From assembly GCA_963847715.1 (NCBI GenBank), contig CAWKAZ010000026.1:434001-498000 (forward strand): DNA of 64,000 bases, written 5' to 3'. Position 1 is the first letter of the stretch; each line of letters begins with the position of its first letter. The notes below the pieces were generated by a model. It did no database searches. It was given only the letters and a program-made list of their open reading frames with translations, and had not been told where the DNA came from. A program made the translations under genes and the position numbers. Positions 39,732 through 48,275 of the stretch are shown here, in pieces. The DNA comes from Acidiflorens sp963847715. Its GTDB lineage: Bacteria > Acidobacteriota > Terriglobia > Terriglobales > Acidobacteriaceae.

Positions 39732-39906
39732 CGGTATTTGTCTCCCAAAAGTCGTGGCGCGCCATTATAGGGCATGGCGATGGCGCTAATTCCGCGGTGG
39801 GGCTGACTCGCTACCATTGCGTGCCGAAATCTGAACAGGCGAGCGGTGATAGCAGTCACATTCGCGCGCACCCGACGTGTCTAAAGTCGGTTCAGGCCAG
39901 AACTCT

Positions 39907-40377
39907 ATGTTTGGAGCGCTCTTCACGCAAACCACACTTCGCGCACTCGATTGGCTGGCGGCCAAGACGCTCGCTCCGGAAGAGAAGCCCGCCCATCTGC
40001 GCACCGGCCAGCGGGGAGAAGAAGACGCCTACTTCTATCTCCGCCGGCGTGGCTACACGATCATCGCCCGCAACTTTCGTTCTCCGAATCATCGCGGCGA
40101 ACTCGACCTCGTCGGCTGGGAGCGGGACGTCCTGTGTTTTATCGAAGTGAAAACCCGCACCACGCACGCCGTCAAACCCGCCGAAGCGGCTGTAGATCGC
40201 TACAAGCAAAGAGAGTTGTACCTCGTCGCCCGGGACTTCCTGCGGCAGATGCCCCCTTCGTGCCAGTGGAGATTTGACGTGCTCTCCGTATACTATGATC
40301 GCGGCAGCGGTGAGCGCGGCAGCCGGCCTTCATTCGAGCTGTTTCAAAATGCATTTTCCGTGTCGTACAATCGCTGA
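39907..40377 (+). CDS. YraN-family (UPF0102) nuclease-like protein
   Basis: 156 residues from ATG 39907; a GTG at 39877 would add ten. Core of the UPF0102 family: GQRGEEDAYFYLRRRGYTII, NHRGELDLVGWERDVLCFIE and VKTRTTHAVKPAEAA, which form a PD-(D/E)XK fold (E, E-x-D, E-x-K). Some members are linked to DNA processing or rRNA; the biological function is not settled. Directly followed by galT. Confidence 0.85.
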   Translation: MFGALFTQTTLRALDWLAAKTLAPEEKPAHLRTGQRGEEDAYFYLRRRGYTIIARNFRSPNHRGELDLVGWERDVLCFIEVKTRTTHAVKPAEAAVDRYKQRELYLVARDFLRQMPPSCQWRFDVLSVYYDRGSGERGSRPSFELFQNAFSVSYNR

Positions 40378-40408
40378 TTCACGACCTGCTATTGAAAGGA
40401 TTTAATGC

Positions 40409-41452
40409 GTGCCTGAACTACGCAAAGACCCCATCGTGGGCCGGTGGGTGATTATTTCGACGGATCGCGCCAAACGGCCAACCGACTTCGTCCGCGAAGG
40501 CGTGAAGATCAAGGGTGGTTTTTGCCCCTTCTGCTACGGCAATGAGAGCAAAACACCGCCGGAGATTCTGGCGTACCGTCCGAACACGAATGGCAGCGCT
40601 CCGCCGAAAGACAGCCCGGGTTGGACCATTCGCGTCGTGCCGAACAAATTTCCGGCGCTCGGCATTGAAGGCAACCTGAATAAACAGGCCGAGGGCATGT
40701 TCGACAAAATGAATGGCATCGGCGCGCACGAAGTCATCATCGAAACGCCCGAGCACAGCGCCAACCTGGCTTCGCTTCCGGCAAAAAGAATTGAAGATGT
40801 TCTCTGGGCGTTTCGCGATCGGATTCTCGACCTGAAAAAAGACCGGCGGTTCAAGTACATTCTGCTGTTCAAGAATCATGGAGAAGCCGCGGGCGCGTCG
40901 CTCGAACATTCGCACTCGCAGTTGATTGCCCTGCCGATTCTGCCCGCGTATGTGGTGGAAGAGCTGCAGGGGGCGAAGCAGTATTACATCTACAAGGAGC
41001 GGTGCGTTTTTTGCGACGCCATCCGACAGGATCTCGAAAGCGGCACTCGTATTGTCGCGGAGAACGCGGACTTTGTGACGCTGGCTCCGTATGCGCCGCG
41101 GTTTCCGTTTGAAACCTGGATTCTGCCGAAGCGGCATGAATCGGCGTTTGAGAATTCGTCGTCGCAGATGTTTGAAAATCTCGCGAAGGCGCTGAAGCTG
41201 CTGTTGATGAAAGCGGATCGTGTACTCGATAATCCGCCGTACAACCTCGTCATTCATACCTCTCCGGCGCAGGAACCGACCAACGAGTATTACCACTGGC
41301 ACATCGAGTTCATGCCCAAGCTGACGAAGACGGCGGGTTTTGAGTGGGGGACGGGATTCTATATCAATCCCACGCCGCCGGAAGAGGCAGCGAAGTTTCT
41401 GCGCGAGGCTAGCGTGGAGGATGCAGCGCCCAGTACGGTGGCAACGCGATAG
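40409..41452 (+). CDS. galT: Galactose-1-phosphate uridylyltransferase
   Basis: 347 residues from GTG 40409 (PELRKDPIVGRWVIISTDRA), AAGGA about 8 bases upstream. HIT-superfamily enzyme: CPFCYGNE (zinc Cys pair near 39-42), RVVPNKFPAL, the nucleophile motif EHSHSQLIALP (H-x-H-x-Q), and a final YYHWHIEFMPKL zinc/His region. It exchanges UMP between UDP-glucose and galactose-1-phosphate in the Leloir pathway. No galK or galE is adjacent, so a broader sugar-1-phosphate role is possible. Confidence 0.88.
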   Translation: MPELRKDPIVGRWVIISTDRAKRPTDFVREGVKIKGGFCPFCYGNESKTPPEILAYRPNTNGSAPPKDSPGWTIRVVPNKFPALGIEGNLNKQAEGMFDKMNGIGAHEVIIETPEHSANLASLPAKRIEDVLWAFRDRILDLKKDRRFKYILLFKNHGEAAGASLEHSHSQLIALPILPAYVVEELQGAKQYYIYKERCVFCDAIRQDLESGTRIVAENADFVTLAPYAPRFPFETWILPKRHESAFENSSSQMFENLAKALKLLLMKADRVLDNPPYNLVIHTSPAQEPTNEYYHWHIEFMPKLTKTAGFEWGTGFYINPTPPEEAAKFLREASVEDAAPSTVATR

Positions 41453-41560
41453 ACTGTTACCTCGTAGTGAGTGTTATGGCGATGTTTCGCCAACTGCGCC
41501 TTACCCCGCGATTGAATGCACTGAAATGACCTTGGTCATCTAGCGCCTATTCAGTGTGCG

Positions 41561-42130
41561 GTGTCTAAGTACTATATGGGCTTGCATGTCCCGAGACTCG
41601 CATACTTCTCGGTCGCTGTAGTCGTCGCCGCGCTCGCGTTCCCACAGGTTTACTTGCAATGGTTAGAGACCCGAACTTTCGTGGCGCTCGACATGCCGGT
41701 GTCCCTTTCCAAAGGCGTCATTAGAACCCCTGATTTTCCCGTCAACCTCAAAGGCTGGTATCACGTTGTAGTTTGGGTGGACAGCGATTTTTCCGGTTGC
41801 CAAGCTGGTCTTTCCCATGTAGCACTGGTGTCGCGCTCGACCATCCAAGGCAACGGGAACGCAATTGAATCATCTGAGGGACGCGACCGCTATTTAGGCC
41901 ATTTTTATGCCGCAACGAAAGGACACTACGCAGTCGCTGTTGAAACAATGAGCGACCCTGCTTGTCTCAACGCGGGACATCCCCGGATCGGTGTTTGGAC
42001 TCAGTCGAACAGCTACCTGAACCTCTACAGTCAACTGAGGAACACTGGAATTGTGATTTCTGTCATCTGCCTCGGTCTATTAGCTTATTCGTTCTCGTCA
42101 ACCGAACGCGGAAGAATGCCGACCAAGTGA
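41561..42130 (+). CDS. Membrane-anchored protein of unknown function
   Basis: 189 residues from GTG 41561 (an ATG at 41576 is an alternative). N-terminal helix (LAYFSVAVVVAALAFPQVYL) and C-terminal helix (GIVISVICLGLLAYSF) flank about 120 periplasmic residues with two Cys (DFSGCQAGL, DPACLNAG) that may pair. No family recognised. Codon use looks less GC-rich than that of neighbours. Confidence 0.5.
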   Translation: MSKYYMGLHVPRLAYFSVAVVVAALAFPQVYLQWLETRTFVALDMPVSLSKGVIRTPDFPVNLKGWYHVVVWVDSDFSGCQAGLSHVALVSRSTIQGNGNAIESSEGRDRYLGHFYAATKGHYAVAVETMSDPACLNAGHPRIGVWTQSNSYLNLYSQLRNTGIVISVICLGLLAYSFSSTERGRMPTK

Positions 42131-42212
42131 AAACGGTCTAGCTGTTGTGGCGATTTACACGCAGTGACGGTAATGATTGGTGCGGCGATATCACGCCGGC
42201 TGAACCACCGCG

Positions 42213-42434
42213 CTATCCTTGCGTGCGGTCCAGCACTTCGGCGTGCCACGCCATCTGAATCGCTTCCAATTTGGCTTCGTTTGACTTTGCGGGATCGTCT
42301 TTGAAGCCGGGGAGCGCGAGCACGTACTTGTGCAGATCGGTGAAGCGGACCGCGAGCGGGTCGAGTTGCGGGTAGGTTTCCGAGAGCAGAATTCCGATGT
42401 CTTCGGGGTCGCTCCAGGTAATTTCTTTGGGCAT
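42213..42434 (-). CDS. iscX: Fe-S cluster assembly protein IscX
   Basis: 73 residues from ATG 42434 (MPKEITWSDPEDIGILLSET), GAGG 6 bases upstream. The ITWSDPEDIGILL opening, the FTDLHKYVLALPGFKDDP middle and EAIQMAWHAEVLD end match IscX/YfhJ. It binds IscS and iron and tunes cluster assembly. Last gene of the isc operon. Confidence 0.92.
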   Translation of the reverse strand: MPKEITWSDPEDIGILLSETYPQLDPLAVRFTDLHKYVLALPGFKDDPAKSNEAKLEAIQMAWHAEVLDRTQG

Positions 42435-42444
42435 GTGAACCTCA

Positions 42445-42530
42445 GGTTTCAAAGTTTCAGAGTTTCAATGTTTCAAGGACTCCAACTGCAGGTTTGAATG
42501 ACCTTGAAACCCTGCAACCTTGAAACCTGG
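42445..42530. repeat. Family-A hairpin array, copy 4 (fdx-iscX spacer)
   Basis: GGTTTCAAAGTTTCAGAGTT words in one arm and TTGAAACCCTGCAACCTTGA in the other, separated by about 25 bp. Occupies essentially the whole spacer. Confidence 0.72.
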
Positions 42531-42533
42531 CCT

Positions 42534-42959
42534 CTAGTGCTCTTCTGAAACGTAATTCCGGTTCCAGGCCGGAATCTCCACGACAATCTTACCCGGTTTC
42601 TTGATTACCGTCTGGCATCCGAGCCGCGAGTTTAGCTGAAGATCGGCAGCCATGTCGAGCTTGTCGGCTTCGTCGTCTTCCATCTCGGAGATGAGGTCGG
42701 CGCCCTCTTTGACCCAGACGTGGCAGGTGGTGCAGGCGCAGTTTCCTCCACAGGCATGATCGAGATGAATGCCGTAATTCAGCGCGACGTCGAGCAGCGA
42801 CTCCTGCTTGCCGTGATCTTTGTAGGGCAGCTTGCCGTGTTCGAAGGTCACCGTCTTGCCTTCGGGAAGGAAGGTGACTTCGACCGTGTTTGCGTTATTT
42901 TCAGCGGGGGGAGCGTCCACGGTGGCGGCTCCGGTTCCGTGCGTTTTTTCGTCTGACAT
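42534..42959 (-). CDS. fdx: ISC-type [2Fe-2S] ferredoxin
   Basis: 141 residues. An N-terminal extension of about 25 residues precedes the domain. Cluster ligands CGGNCACTTC (C-x5-C-x2-C, about 69-78) and the fourth Cys in NSRLGCQTV. The HLDHACGG and LDVALNYGIHL segments are those of the adrenodoxin-like isc ferredoxins. It gives electrons to IscU/IscS for cluster formation. Sits between hscA and iscX. Confidence 0.92.
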   Translation of the reverse strand: MSDEKTHGTGAATVDAPPAENNANTVEVTFLPEGKTVTFEHGKLPYKDHGKQESLLDVALNYGIHLDHACGGNCACTTCHVWVKEGADLISEMEDDEADKLDMAADLQLNSRLGCQTVIKKPGKIVVEIPAWNRNYVSEEH

Positions 42960-42970
42960 GTTGTACCCCA

Positions 42971-43062
42971 GGTTTCAATGTTTCAGAGTTTCAAGGTTTC
43001 AAAGACCAAAGTTCGCGGGCGTTCATCACTGAAACTTTGAAACTTTGCAACCTTGAAACCTG
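42971..43062. repeat. Family-A hairpin array, copy 5 (hscA-fdx spacer)
   Basis: Left arm GTTTCAATGTTTCAGAGTTT..., right arm GAAACTTTGAAACTTTGCAA, with a GC-rich loop GTTCGCGGGC between. Arms can pair over about 30 bp. Confidence 0.72.
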
Positions 43063-43065
43063 CTC

Positions 43066-44967
43066 TTACTTAAATTCCGCTTTGGCCACCGGATGGCCGG
43101 CTTGCTCGCCTTCTTCGATCCCGGTGTCGTCCATGGCCTTGCCTTTGAGCGCAGTCGAGACCGCCGTATCCATCATTAATTCGGCCAGGCGCATGGTGGC
43201 TTTGTTCAGCTCGTCGATGCCTTCGCGGATGGCGTGATAGTCTTCGCCATCTTTCACCGTGACCAGAGCATCTTCTAGAACTTCGATGCGGCTGCGCTCG
43301 TTGGCAGTGAGTTCCTGCCAACCTTGATTGTTCTTTGCTTTCGCGAGCGCTGACAGGATTGTTTCGGCTTCACGGCGGGCTTCAATCACCTGCCGCTGCC
43401 GGAAGTCTTCTTCAGCAAAGTCGAAGGAATCGAGCAGTATGTTCTCGACTTGTTCGTCGGTGAGGCCATAGCTGGGCTGAACGTCGATTTCCGCTTCTTT
43501 GCCGCTGCGCTGCTCGCGCGCGGAGACGCGGAGAATGCCGTTGGCATCGATCAGAAATTTCACTTCGATGCGCGGCATGCCCGCTACCATGGGCGGAACG
43601 CCCTTCAAGTCAAAACGCGCCAGCGAACGGCAATCACGCGCCAGTTCACGCTCGCCTTGCAGCACGTGGATCGCGACGTTAGTCTGGCCGTCCACCTGGG
43701 TCGTGTAGTACTGCGTTGCCGAGGCGGGAATGGTCGAGTTACGCAGGATGATCTTGTCGGTCACGCCGCCCGCCACTTCAATTCCTAAAGACAGCGGAGT
43801 GACGTCGAGCAGCAGCATTTCTTTGGTGATTTCCGAACCGCCGCCGAGGATGTTCGCCTGCACAGCTGCGCCGAGCGCGACTACTTCGTCGGGATTCAAG
43901 CCGGTATGCGGCACGCGTCCGAACAGATTCTGCACCAGTCGCTGTACTTTCGGAATGCGAGTCGAGCCGCCGACGAGCACGACTTCATCGATCTGTTCTG
44001 GTTTGAGGCCGGCGTCTTTGAGTGCCTGCTTGCAGGGGCCGATGGTGCGATCGATGATCGGCTGAATCATCTGCTCGAAAATTTCGAGCAAAATCTCGCG
44101 CTGATATTTCTTTCCGCCGGGCAGGTCGACATCGAGCTTGGCCGACGGCTGCGAGGAGAGCGCGATCTTGGCTTCAATTACGGCCTTGCGGATTCGAGCT
44201 ACTGTCTCGCCACTCCGGCTGACGTCCATACCGAGGTCGCCGCGAATGTCGTCGAGCGCGATGGCAATCAGTAGATTGTCGATGTCGTCGCCGCCGAGAT
44301 GCGTGTCACCGTTGGTGGAGATGACTTCAAATATGCCGTCGTGCAGCTTGAGAATCGAAATGTCGAACGTGCCTCCGCCGAGGTCGTAAACAACGATGAT
44401 GCCATTCTGCTTCTTATCGAGACCGTAGGCGAGTGAGGCGGCGGTTGGCTCGTTGACCAAGCGCAGAACATTTAGTCCCGCAATGCGGCCAGCATCTTTC
44501 GTCGCCTGGCGCTGCGCGTCGTTGAAATAGGCTGGGACGGTGATGACGGCCTGAGTAACGGGCGCTCCGAAGAAGCGCTCGGCATTGCGCTTCAGTTGGC
44601 GGAGTACCAGCGCTGAAATCTCTGGCGGAGTGTACGTGCGGTCACCAATTTTGATGCGCAGAACTTCGCCAGCGTGAAGGTCGTCCGCCAGTTTGAAGGG
44701 GAAGAGCTTCAGTTCCTCTTGGATGTCTTCGCTGCCGCGGCCCATGAGGCGCTTGACGGAGTAGACGGCGCGCTCCGGAGTTTCGATCAGGTACTTGCGG
44801 GCGGCGTTGCCGACGATAACCTGATTATTCTCATCAAGCGCGACCACCGACGGAACGAGATTCAGCCCGTCTTCTCCGGGGATGACGACCGGGGCGTCGC
44901 CCTGCATGTAGGCGACGAGCGAGTTCGTAGTGCCCAGATCGATGCCGACGATGTGTTCAGAAGACAT
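43066..44967 (-). CDS. hscA: Fe-S assembly Hsp70 chaperone HscA
   Basis: 633 residues, DnaK/Hsp70 architecture: VGIDLGTTNSLVAY at 7-20, VPAYFNDAQRQATKDAGRIA, VYDLGGGTFDISIL, VVLVGGSTRIPKVQ, and a substrate-binding beta domain with LLLDVTPLSLGIEVAGG from about 390. The start directly follows hscB in the operon, and length fits HscA. It handles IscU during cluster transfer, bound at the LPPVK motif (present in IscU here). No Shine-Dalgarno sequence precedes the ATG: the leader is family-F repeat. Confidence 0.92.
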   Translation of the reverse strand: MSSEHIVGIDLGTTNSLVAYMQGDAPVVIPGEDGLNLVPSVVALDENNQVIVGNAARKYLIETPERAVYSVKRLMGRGSEDIQEELKLFPFKLADDLHAGEVLRIKIGDRTYTPPEISALVLRQLKRNAERFFGAPVTQAVITVPAYFNDAQRQATKDAGRIAGLNVLRLVNEPTAASLAYGLDKKQNGIIVVYDLGGGTFDISILKLHDGIFEVISTNGDTHLGGDDIDNLLIAIALDDIRGDLGMDVSRSGETVARIRKAVIEAKIALSSQPSAKLDVDLPGGKKYQREILLEIFEQMIQPIIDRTIGPCKQALKDAGLKPEQIDEVVLVGGSTRIPKVQRLVQNLFGRVPHTGLNPDEVVALGAAVQANILGGGSEITKEMLLLDVTPLSLGIEVAGGVTDKIILRNSTIPASATQYYTTQVDGQTNVAIHVLQGERELARDCRSLARFDLKGVPPMVAGMPRIEVKFLIDANGILRVSAREQRSGKEAEIDVQPSYGLTDEQVENILLDSFDFAEEDFRQRQVIEARREAETILSALAKAKNNQGWQELTANERSRIEVLEDALVTVKDGEDYHAIREGIDELNKATMRLAELMMDTAVSTALKGKAMDDTGIEEGEQAGHPVAKAEFK

Positions 44968-45060
44968 TTTGTAATTTTGTAGTCGGGTAATTTGGTAATT
45001 GGAAGGCGAAACTTCCGCGGGTTTTGAATTGCAAAATTACCCAATACCAAATTACAAAAT
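44968..45060. repeat. Family-F hairpin array (TTTGTAATT words, hscB-hscA spacer)
   Basis: TTTTGTAATTTTGTAG and GGTAATTTGGTAATTGG face CAAAATTACCCAATACC and AAATTACAAAAT. A long AT-rich hairpin with a GC loop; ends at the hscB stop and at the hscA ATG. Confidence 0.72.
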
Positions 45061-45061
45061 C

Positions 45062-45811
45062 CTATTCCATTGCCTCATTCACGTCGCGCACCAGATTGCG
45101 GATGTAGTTTCTGCGGTTCAAAATGTCGAGCATCTTGTTCAGAATGCTGCGCCGATCCGCATCTGCGCCAGCGTCCACGGCCTGATCCCAGTGGTTCCAT
45201 TCTGTTTTGAGCTCATTGAGAAGTGCGTCGTACTTTTCTTCCAGCGAGAACTTCGCTTTGCCGATTTCTTCGAGCAGAGCGGGATCGTCCTCTCCCAGCT
45301 TTTTCTGGGCGCGCAGCTCTTCGAGATGCAGGTTGAGCTCGAAAACTTCTTCCAGTAGATCCGAAGGCACGACCTGCTTCTTCAGTTCGCCGGTCGTACG
45401 GGCCTTTTCCGTCGCCTGCTTCGACTGTTCTTCGAGTTCAATGCCCTCAAGACGGAGCAAATACTCGGTGCGCTTGATGGGATCTTTCAGCGTGCGATAT
45501 GCGTCGTTGAGCATGGAGCTTTGTTCGAGGCTCCAGGTACGCTCCTCGGAGTCGGCCTGTCCGAAACCGTCAGGATGAAGCTTCCGGCTCAACGCATAGA
45601 ATTCTTTTTCGAGCGCGGCATTGTCGAGGTTGAGTTTGCGCGGAAATCCGAAGAAGGTGAAGTAGTCCACCGGCATCGGAGGCTGCACTTTGCCGCAGGA
45701 ATGGCAGAAGTGCACGGCCCGCATGGTGCCGCACGACCAGCAAGTGGCGGTTGCTTCGTCGGGCACTCGTCCGGGCATGATCAACGACGATTTGGATTCT
45801 GTATTTGCCAT
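45062..45811 (-). CDS. hscB: Fe-S assembly J-protein HscB with N-terminal zinc-finger-like Cys pairs
   Basis: 249 residues from ATG 45811; an upstream start at 45847 looks non-coding. N-terminal CWSCG and CHSCG (about 23-42), then a J domain at about 49-120 with SRKLHPDGF (HPD), then the three-helix HscB C-terminal domain (LLEEVFELNLHLEELRAQKK). Activates the ATPase of HscA and brings IscU. The two CxxC pairs are a feature of eukaryotic HSC20 and some bacteria, not of E. coli HscB. Confidence 0.88.
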   Translation of the reverse strand: MANTESKSSLIMPGRVPDEATATCWSCGTMRAVHFCHSCGKVQPPMPVDYFTFFGFPRKLNLDNAALEKEFYALSRKLHPDGFGQADSEERTWSLEQSSMLNDAYRTLKDPIKRTEYLLRLEGIELEEQSKQATEKARTTGELKKQVVPSDLLEEVFELNLHLEELRAQKKLGEDDPALLEEIGKAKFSLEEKYDALLNELKTEWNHWDQAVDAGADADRRSILNKMLDILNRRNYIRNLVRDVNEAME

Positions 45812-45900
45812 GACAAAATTTAGGGCGAGCGCGCAGCCCGCCCTCACCTTAACGCGGATTTCACGTACAACAGCCGCGGGCGAGGGCGCTCGCGCTACGC

Positions 45901-46284
45901 CTACGAGAACGAACTGCCGCAGCCGCAGGACTTGGTCGAGTTCGGATTCACGAAGACGAAGCCTTGCTGCATCAGGGTTTCCTGGTAATCGAGCGTCATG
46001 CCGTGCAGATAAATGAAAGACTTCGGATCGACGAACACCCGCACATCGTCGAACTGAAACACGCGATCACGCTCGCGCGGTTGGGTGTCGAACCGAATGT
46101 TGTAGCTCAGGCCTGAACATCCGCCACCCTGCACGCCCAGACGAAGCCCACCTTGCTCGGGCGAAACGTTCTCTTTCACCATAGCGGAACGAATCTTCTT
46201 AAGGGCGTTGTCGGTCACCTGAATGCCCTTGGCTGGAGCCGCAGGCGGGGCAGGTGGCGCTACGGTTTTGAGTGTGTCTTCCAT
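45901..46284 (-). CDS. iscA: A-type Fe-S carrier protein IscA
   Basis: 127 residues; a Pro/Ala-rich start is followed by an HesB/IscA fold: VTDNALKKIRSAMVKENV, GGCSGLSYNIRF with the first Cys, and NSTKSCGCGSSFS with the last two (C-x1-C). A-type carriers hold and deliver [Fe-S] clusters to targets. ErpA cannot be excluded by sequence alone, but position between iscU and hscB argues for IscA. Confidence 0.9.
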   Translation of the reverse strand: MEDTLKTVAPPAPPAAPAKGIQVTDNALKKIRSAMVKENVSPEQGGLRLGVQGGGCSGLSYNIRFDTQPRERDRVFQFDDVRVFVDPKSFIYLHGMTLDYQETLMQQGFVFVNPNSTKSCGCGSSFS

Positions 46285-46291
46285 AAAAGCG

Positions 46292-46395
46292 TTAAGGCGC
46301 TGTTCGCTGTTCGTCGTTCGCTTTTCGCCGGTTGTTGCACAAACTGCGAAAGCGCCAACCGAACCGCGAACGACGAGCAGCGACCGACGAGCGAC
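46292..46395. repeat. Family-C repeat (iscU-iscA spacer)
   Basis: Left arm GTTCGCTGTTCGTCGTTCGC and right arm CGAACCGCGAACGACGAGCA, 7-bp words in inverted order, separated by about 25 bp (TTTTCGCCGGTTGTTGC). Confidence 0.7.
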
Positions 46396-46398
46396 GTT

Positions 46399-46815
46399 TT
46401 ACTGCGCTACCTGTACTTCTGCCGGTTTCGCTGACTCCTGTTTCTTCTTCCAGTCGCCGATCGCGGCGCGGATTGCGTCTTCCGCGAGCACCGAGCAATG
46501 GATCTTCACGGGCGGCAGAGCCAGTTCCTTCACGATTTCGGTGTTCTTGATCTCGAGAGCCTGGTCGATTGTTTTGCCCTTGACCCACTCGGTGGCGAGC
46601 GAAGACGAGGCAATCGCGGAGCCGCATCCAAAGGTCTTGAACTTGGCGTCTTCGATGACGTTGGTCTGCGGATTGACCTTGATCTGCAGCTTCATGACGT
46701 CGCCACACTCCGGCGCGCCAACCAGTCCGGTGCCCACGTCGGAGTCCTTCTTGTCCATGGAGCCGACGTTGCGTGGATTGTTGTAGTGGTCGATTACTTT
46801 ATCGCTATAGGACAT
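46399..46815 (-). CDS. iscU: Fe-S scaffold protein IscU
   Basis: 138 residues. Three ligand Cys in GAPECGD (about 37), FKTFGCGSAIASSS (about 63) and LPPVKIHCSVLAEDAI (about 106); the GAPECGD Asp is kept, as is the LPPVK chaperone motif bound by HscA. Cluster assembly scaffold in the cytoplasm. AAGGAG 8 bases before ATG. A short lysine-rich tail extends past the usual end by about ten residues. Confidence 0.94.
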   Translation of the reverse strand: MSYSDKVIDHYNNPRNVGSMDKKDSDVGTGLVGAPECGDVMKLQIKVNPQTNVIEDAKFKTFGCGSAIASSSLATEWVKGKTIDQALEIKNTEIVKELALPPVKIHCSVLAEDAIRAAIGDWKKKQESAKPAEVQVAQ

Positions 46816-46836
46816 TTGCTATCTCCTTAAGATCCC

Positions 46837-46960
46837 CAGCCCCTAAAGGGGCCGCCACTTCGAAATCTCAGCGGCATCGCTAAAGCGATGCCCTGATACG
46901 AACCTTCGTTCGAGAACCTTGAAACCTTGCAACTCTGCAACTCTGCAACTTTGAAACCTT
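46837..46960. repeat. iscS-iscU spacer: P1 copy 4 (reverse) and family-A words
   Basis: GCCCCTAAAGGGGC at 46839-46852, GGCATCGCTAAAGCGATGCC at 46873-46892, then CCTGATAC; from 46916 a one-armed family-A array (ACCTTGAAACCTTGCAACTC...). Both lie within 150 bp of isc mRNA. Confidence 0.75.
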
Positions 46961-46964
46961 GCCT

Positions 46965-48257
46965 CTAGTGAGCTTCTGCGGCCCACTTCACACTTTTCAA
47001 ATCAACGCCTTCTTTCGCCATCTCGTAGAGCGGCGAAAGTTCGCGCAGACGCGTTACGGTTTCGACGACGCGGTCGGCAACGTAGTCGACTTCGGCTTCG
47101 GTGTTGAAGCGCCCGATACCGAAGCGGATCGAGCTGTGCGCCAAGTCGTCTCCGGTGCCGAGAGCCTTTAATACATAAGATGGCTCAAGTGTCGCCGAGG
47201 TGCAGGCCGATCCGCTCGAAACTGCGATATCGTTGATGCCCATCAGCAGCGACTCGCCTTCTACGTAGGCAAAGCTGATATTCAGGTTGCCGGGCAGGCG
47301 ATGTTCGACCGAGCCGTTGATGTAAGTCTCGTCGAGGCGGCTCATGATGCTGTCTTTCAGACGATTGCGCAGGCCCGCCATTTTGCAGGATTCCTGCGGC
47401 ATTTCTTCCTGCGCGATGGCGCAAGCCTTGCCGAGCCCGGCTATTCCGGGGACGTTCAGAGTTCCAGAACGCATGCCGCGCTCGTGGCCGCCACCGTCGA
47501 TGAGCGGAACCAGTTGAACACGCGGATTCTTGCGGCGCACGTACAGCGCGCCAGCACCTTTCGGCCCGTAGAGCTTGTGTCCGGTGATCGAGGCGACGTC
47601 GATGTTCATCTTGTTCACATCGACCGGAACCTTGCCGATCGCCTGCACCGCATCGGTATGGAAGATGACGCCGCGCTCGCGGCACATTTTGCCGATCTCC
47701 GCGACCGGTTGCAGAACGCCGATTTCGTTATTCGCCGCCATGATTGTGACCAGGATCGTCTTGTCGTCCATGGCACGCTTGAGGTCGTCGAGGTCAACCA
47801 GGCCGTCTTTTTGCACCGGCATGTAAGTCACGCGGAAGCCAAACTTCTCCAGGTGCTTGCAGGTGTCGAGGACAGCCTTGTGCTCGGTGACGGCGGTGAT
47901 GATGTGGTTGCCTTTTTCGCGATACATTTCGGCGACACCCTTGATGGCGAGGTTGTCGCTCTCGGTCGCGCCGGACGTGAAAATGATCTCTTTCGGAGTT
48001 GCGCCGATCAGGCTGGCAATGCGCTGGCGCGACAGTTCAACGGCTTCTTCCGCCGCCCATCCAAATGGATGGTTGCGGCTGGCCGCGTTGCCAAACTTCT
48101 CCATGAAGTAGGGCAGCATCTCCTCGAGAACGCGCGGATCCATCGGCGTGGTCGCGTGATTGTCCATATAAATTGGCAGCTTGATGCCGTTGGGAGCGGA
48201 GTGCCGTCCGTTATCTTTACTGCTGGTGGGGGTCGCCGTCTTTACATCCGTGCTCAT
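46965..48257 (-). CDS. iscS: Cysteine desulfurase IscS
   Basis: 430 residues, N-terminal extension of about 25. YMDNHATTPMDPRVLEEMLP, FTSGATESDNLAIKG, ITAVTEHKAVLDTCKHLEK, PLP Lys in DVASITGHKLYGPKGAGALY, and the sulfur-carrying Cys in AVSSGSACTSATLEPSYVL. C-terminus KWAAEAH. PLP enzyme that passes the persulfide to IscU. Group I (IscS/NifS) by the long Cys loop. AGGAGACAGG upstream. Confidence 0.93.
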   Translation of the reverse strand: MSTDVKTATPTSSKDNGRHSAPNGIKLPIYMDNHATTPMDPRVLEEMLPYFMEKFGNAASRNHPFGWAAEEAVELSRQRIASLIGATPKEIIFTSGATESDNLAIKGVAEMYREKGNHIITAVTEHKAVLDTCKHLEKFGFRVTYMPVQKDGLVDLDDLKRAMDDKTILVTIMAANNEIGVLQPVAEIGKMCRERGVIFHTDAVQAIGKVPVDVNKMNIDVASITGHKLYGPKGAGALYVRRKNPRVQLVPLIDGGGHERGMRSGTLNVPGIAGLGKACAIAQEEMPQESCKMAGLRNRLKDSIMSRLDETYINGSVEHRLPGNLNISFAYVEGESLLMGINDIAVSSGSACTSATLEPSYVLKALGTGDDLAHSSIRFGIGRFNTEAEVDYVADRVVETVTRLRELSPLYEMAKEGVDLKSVKWAAEAH

Positions 48258-48275
48258 AATTACCTGTCTCCTGCT

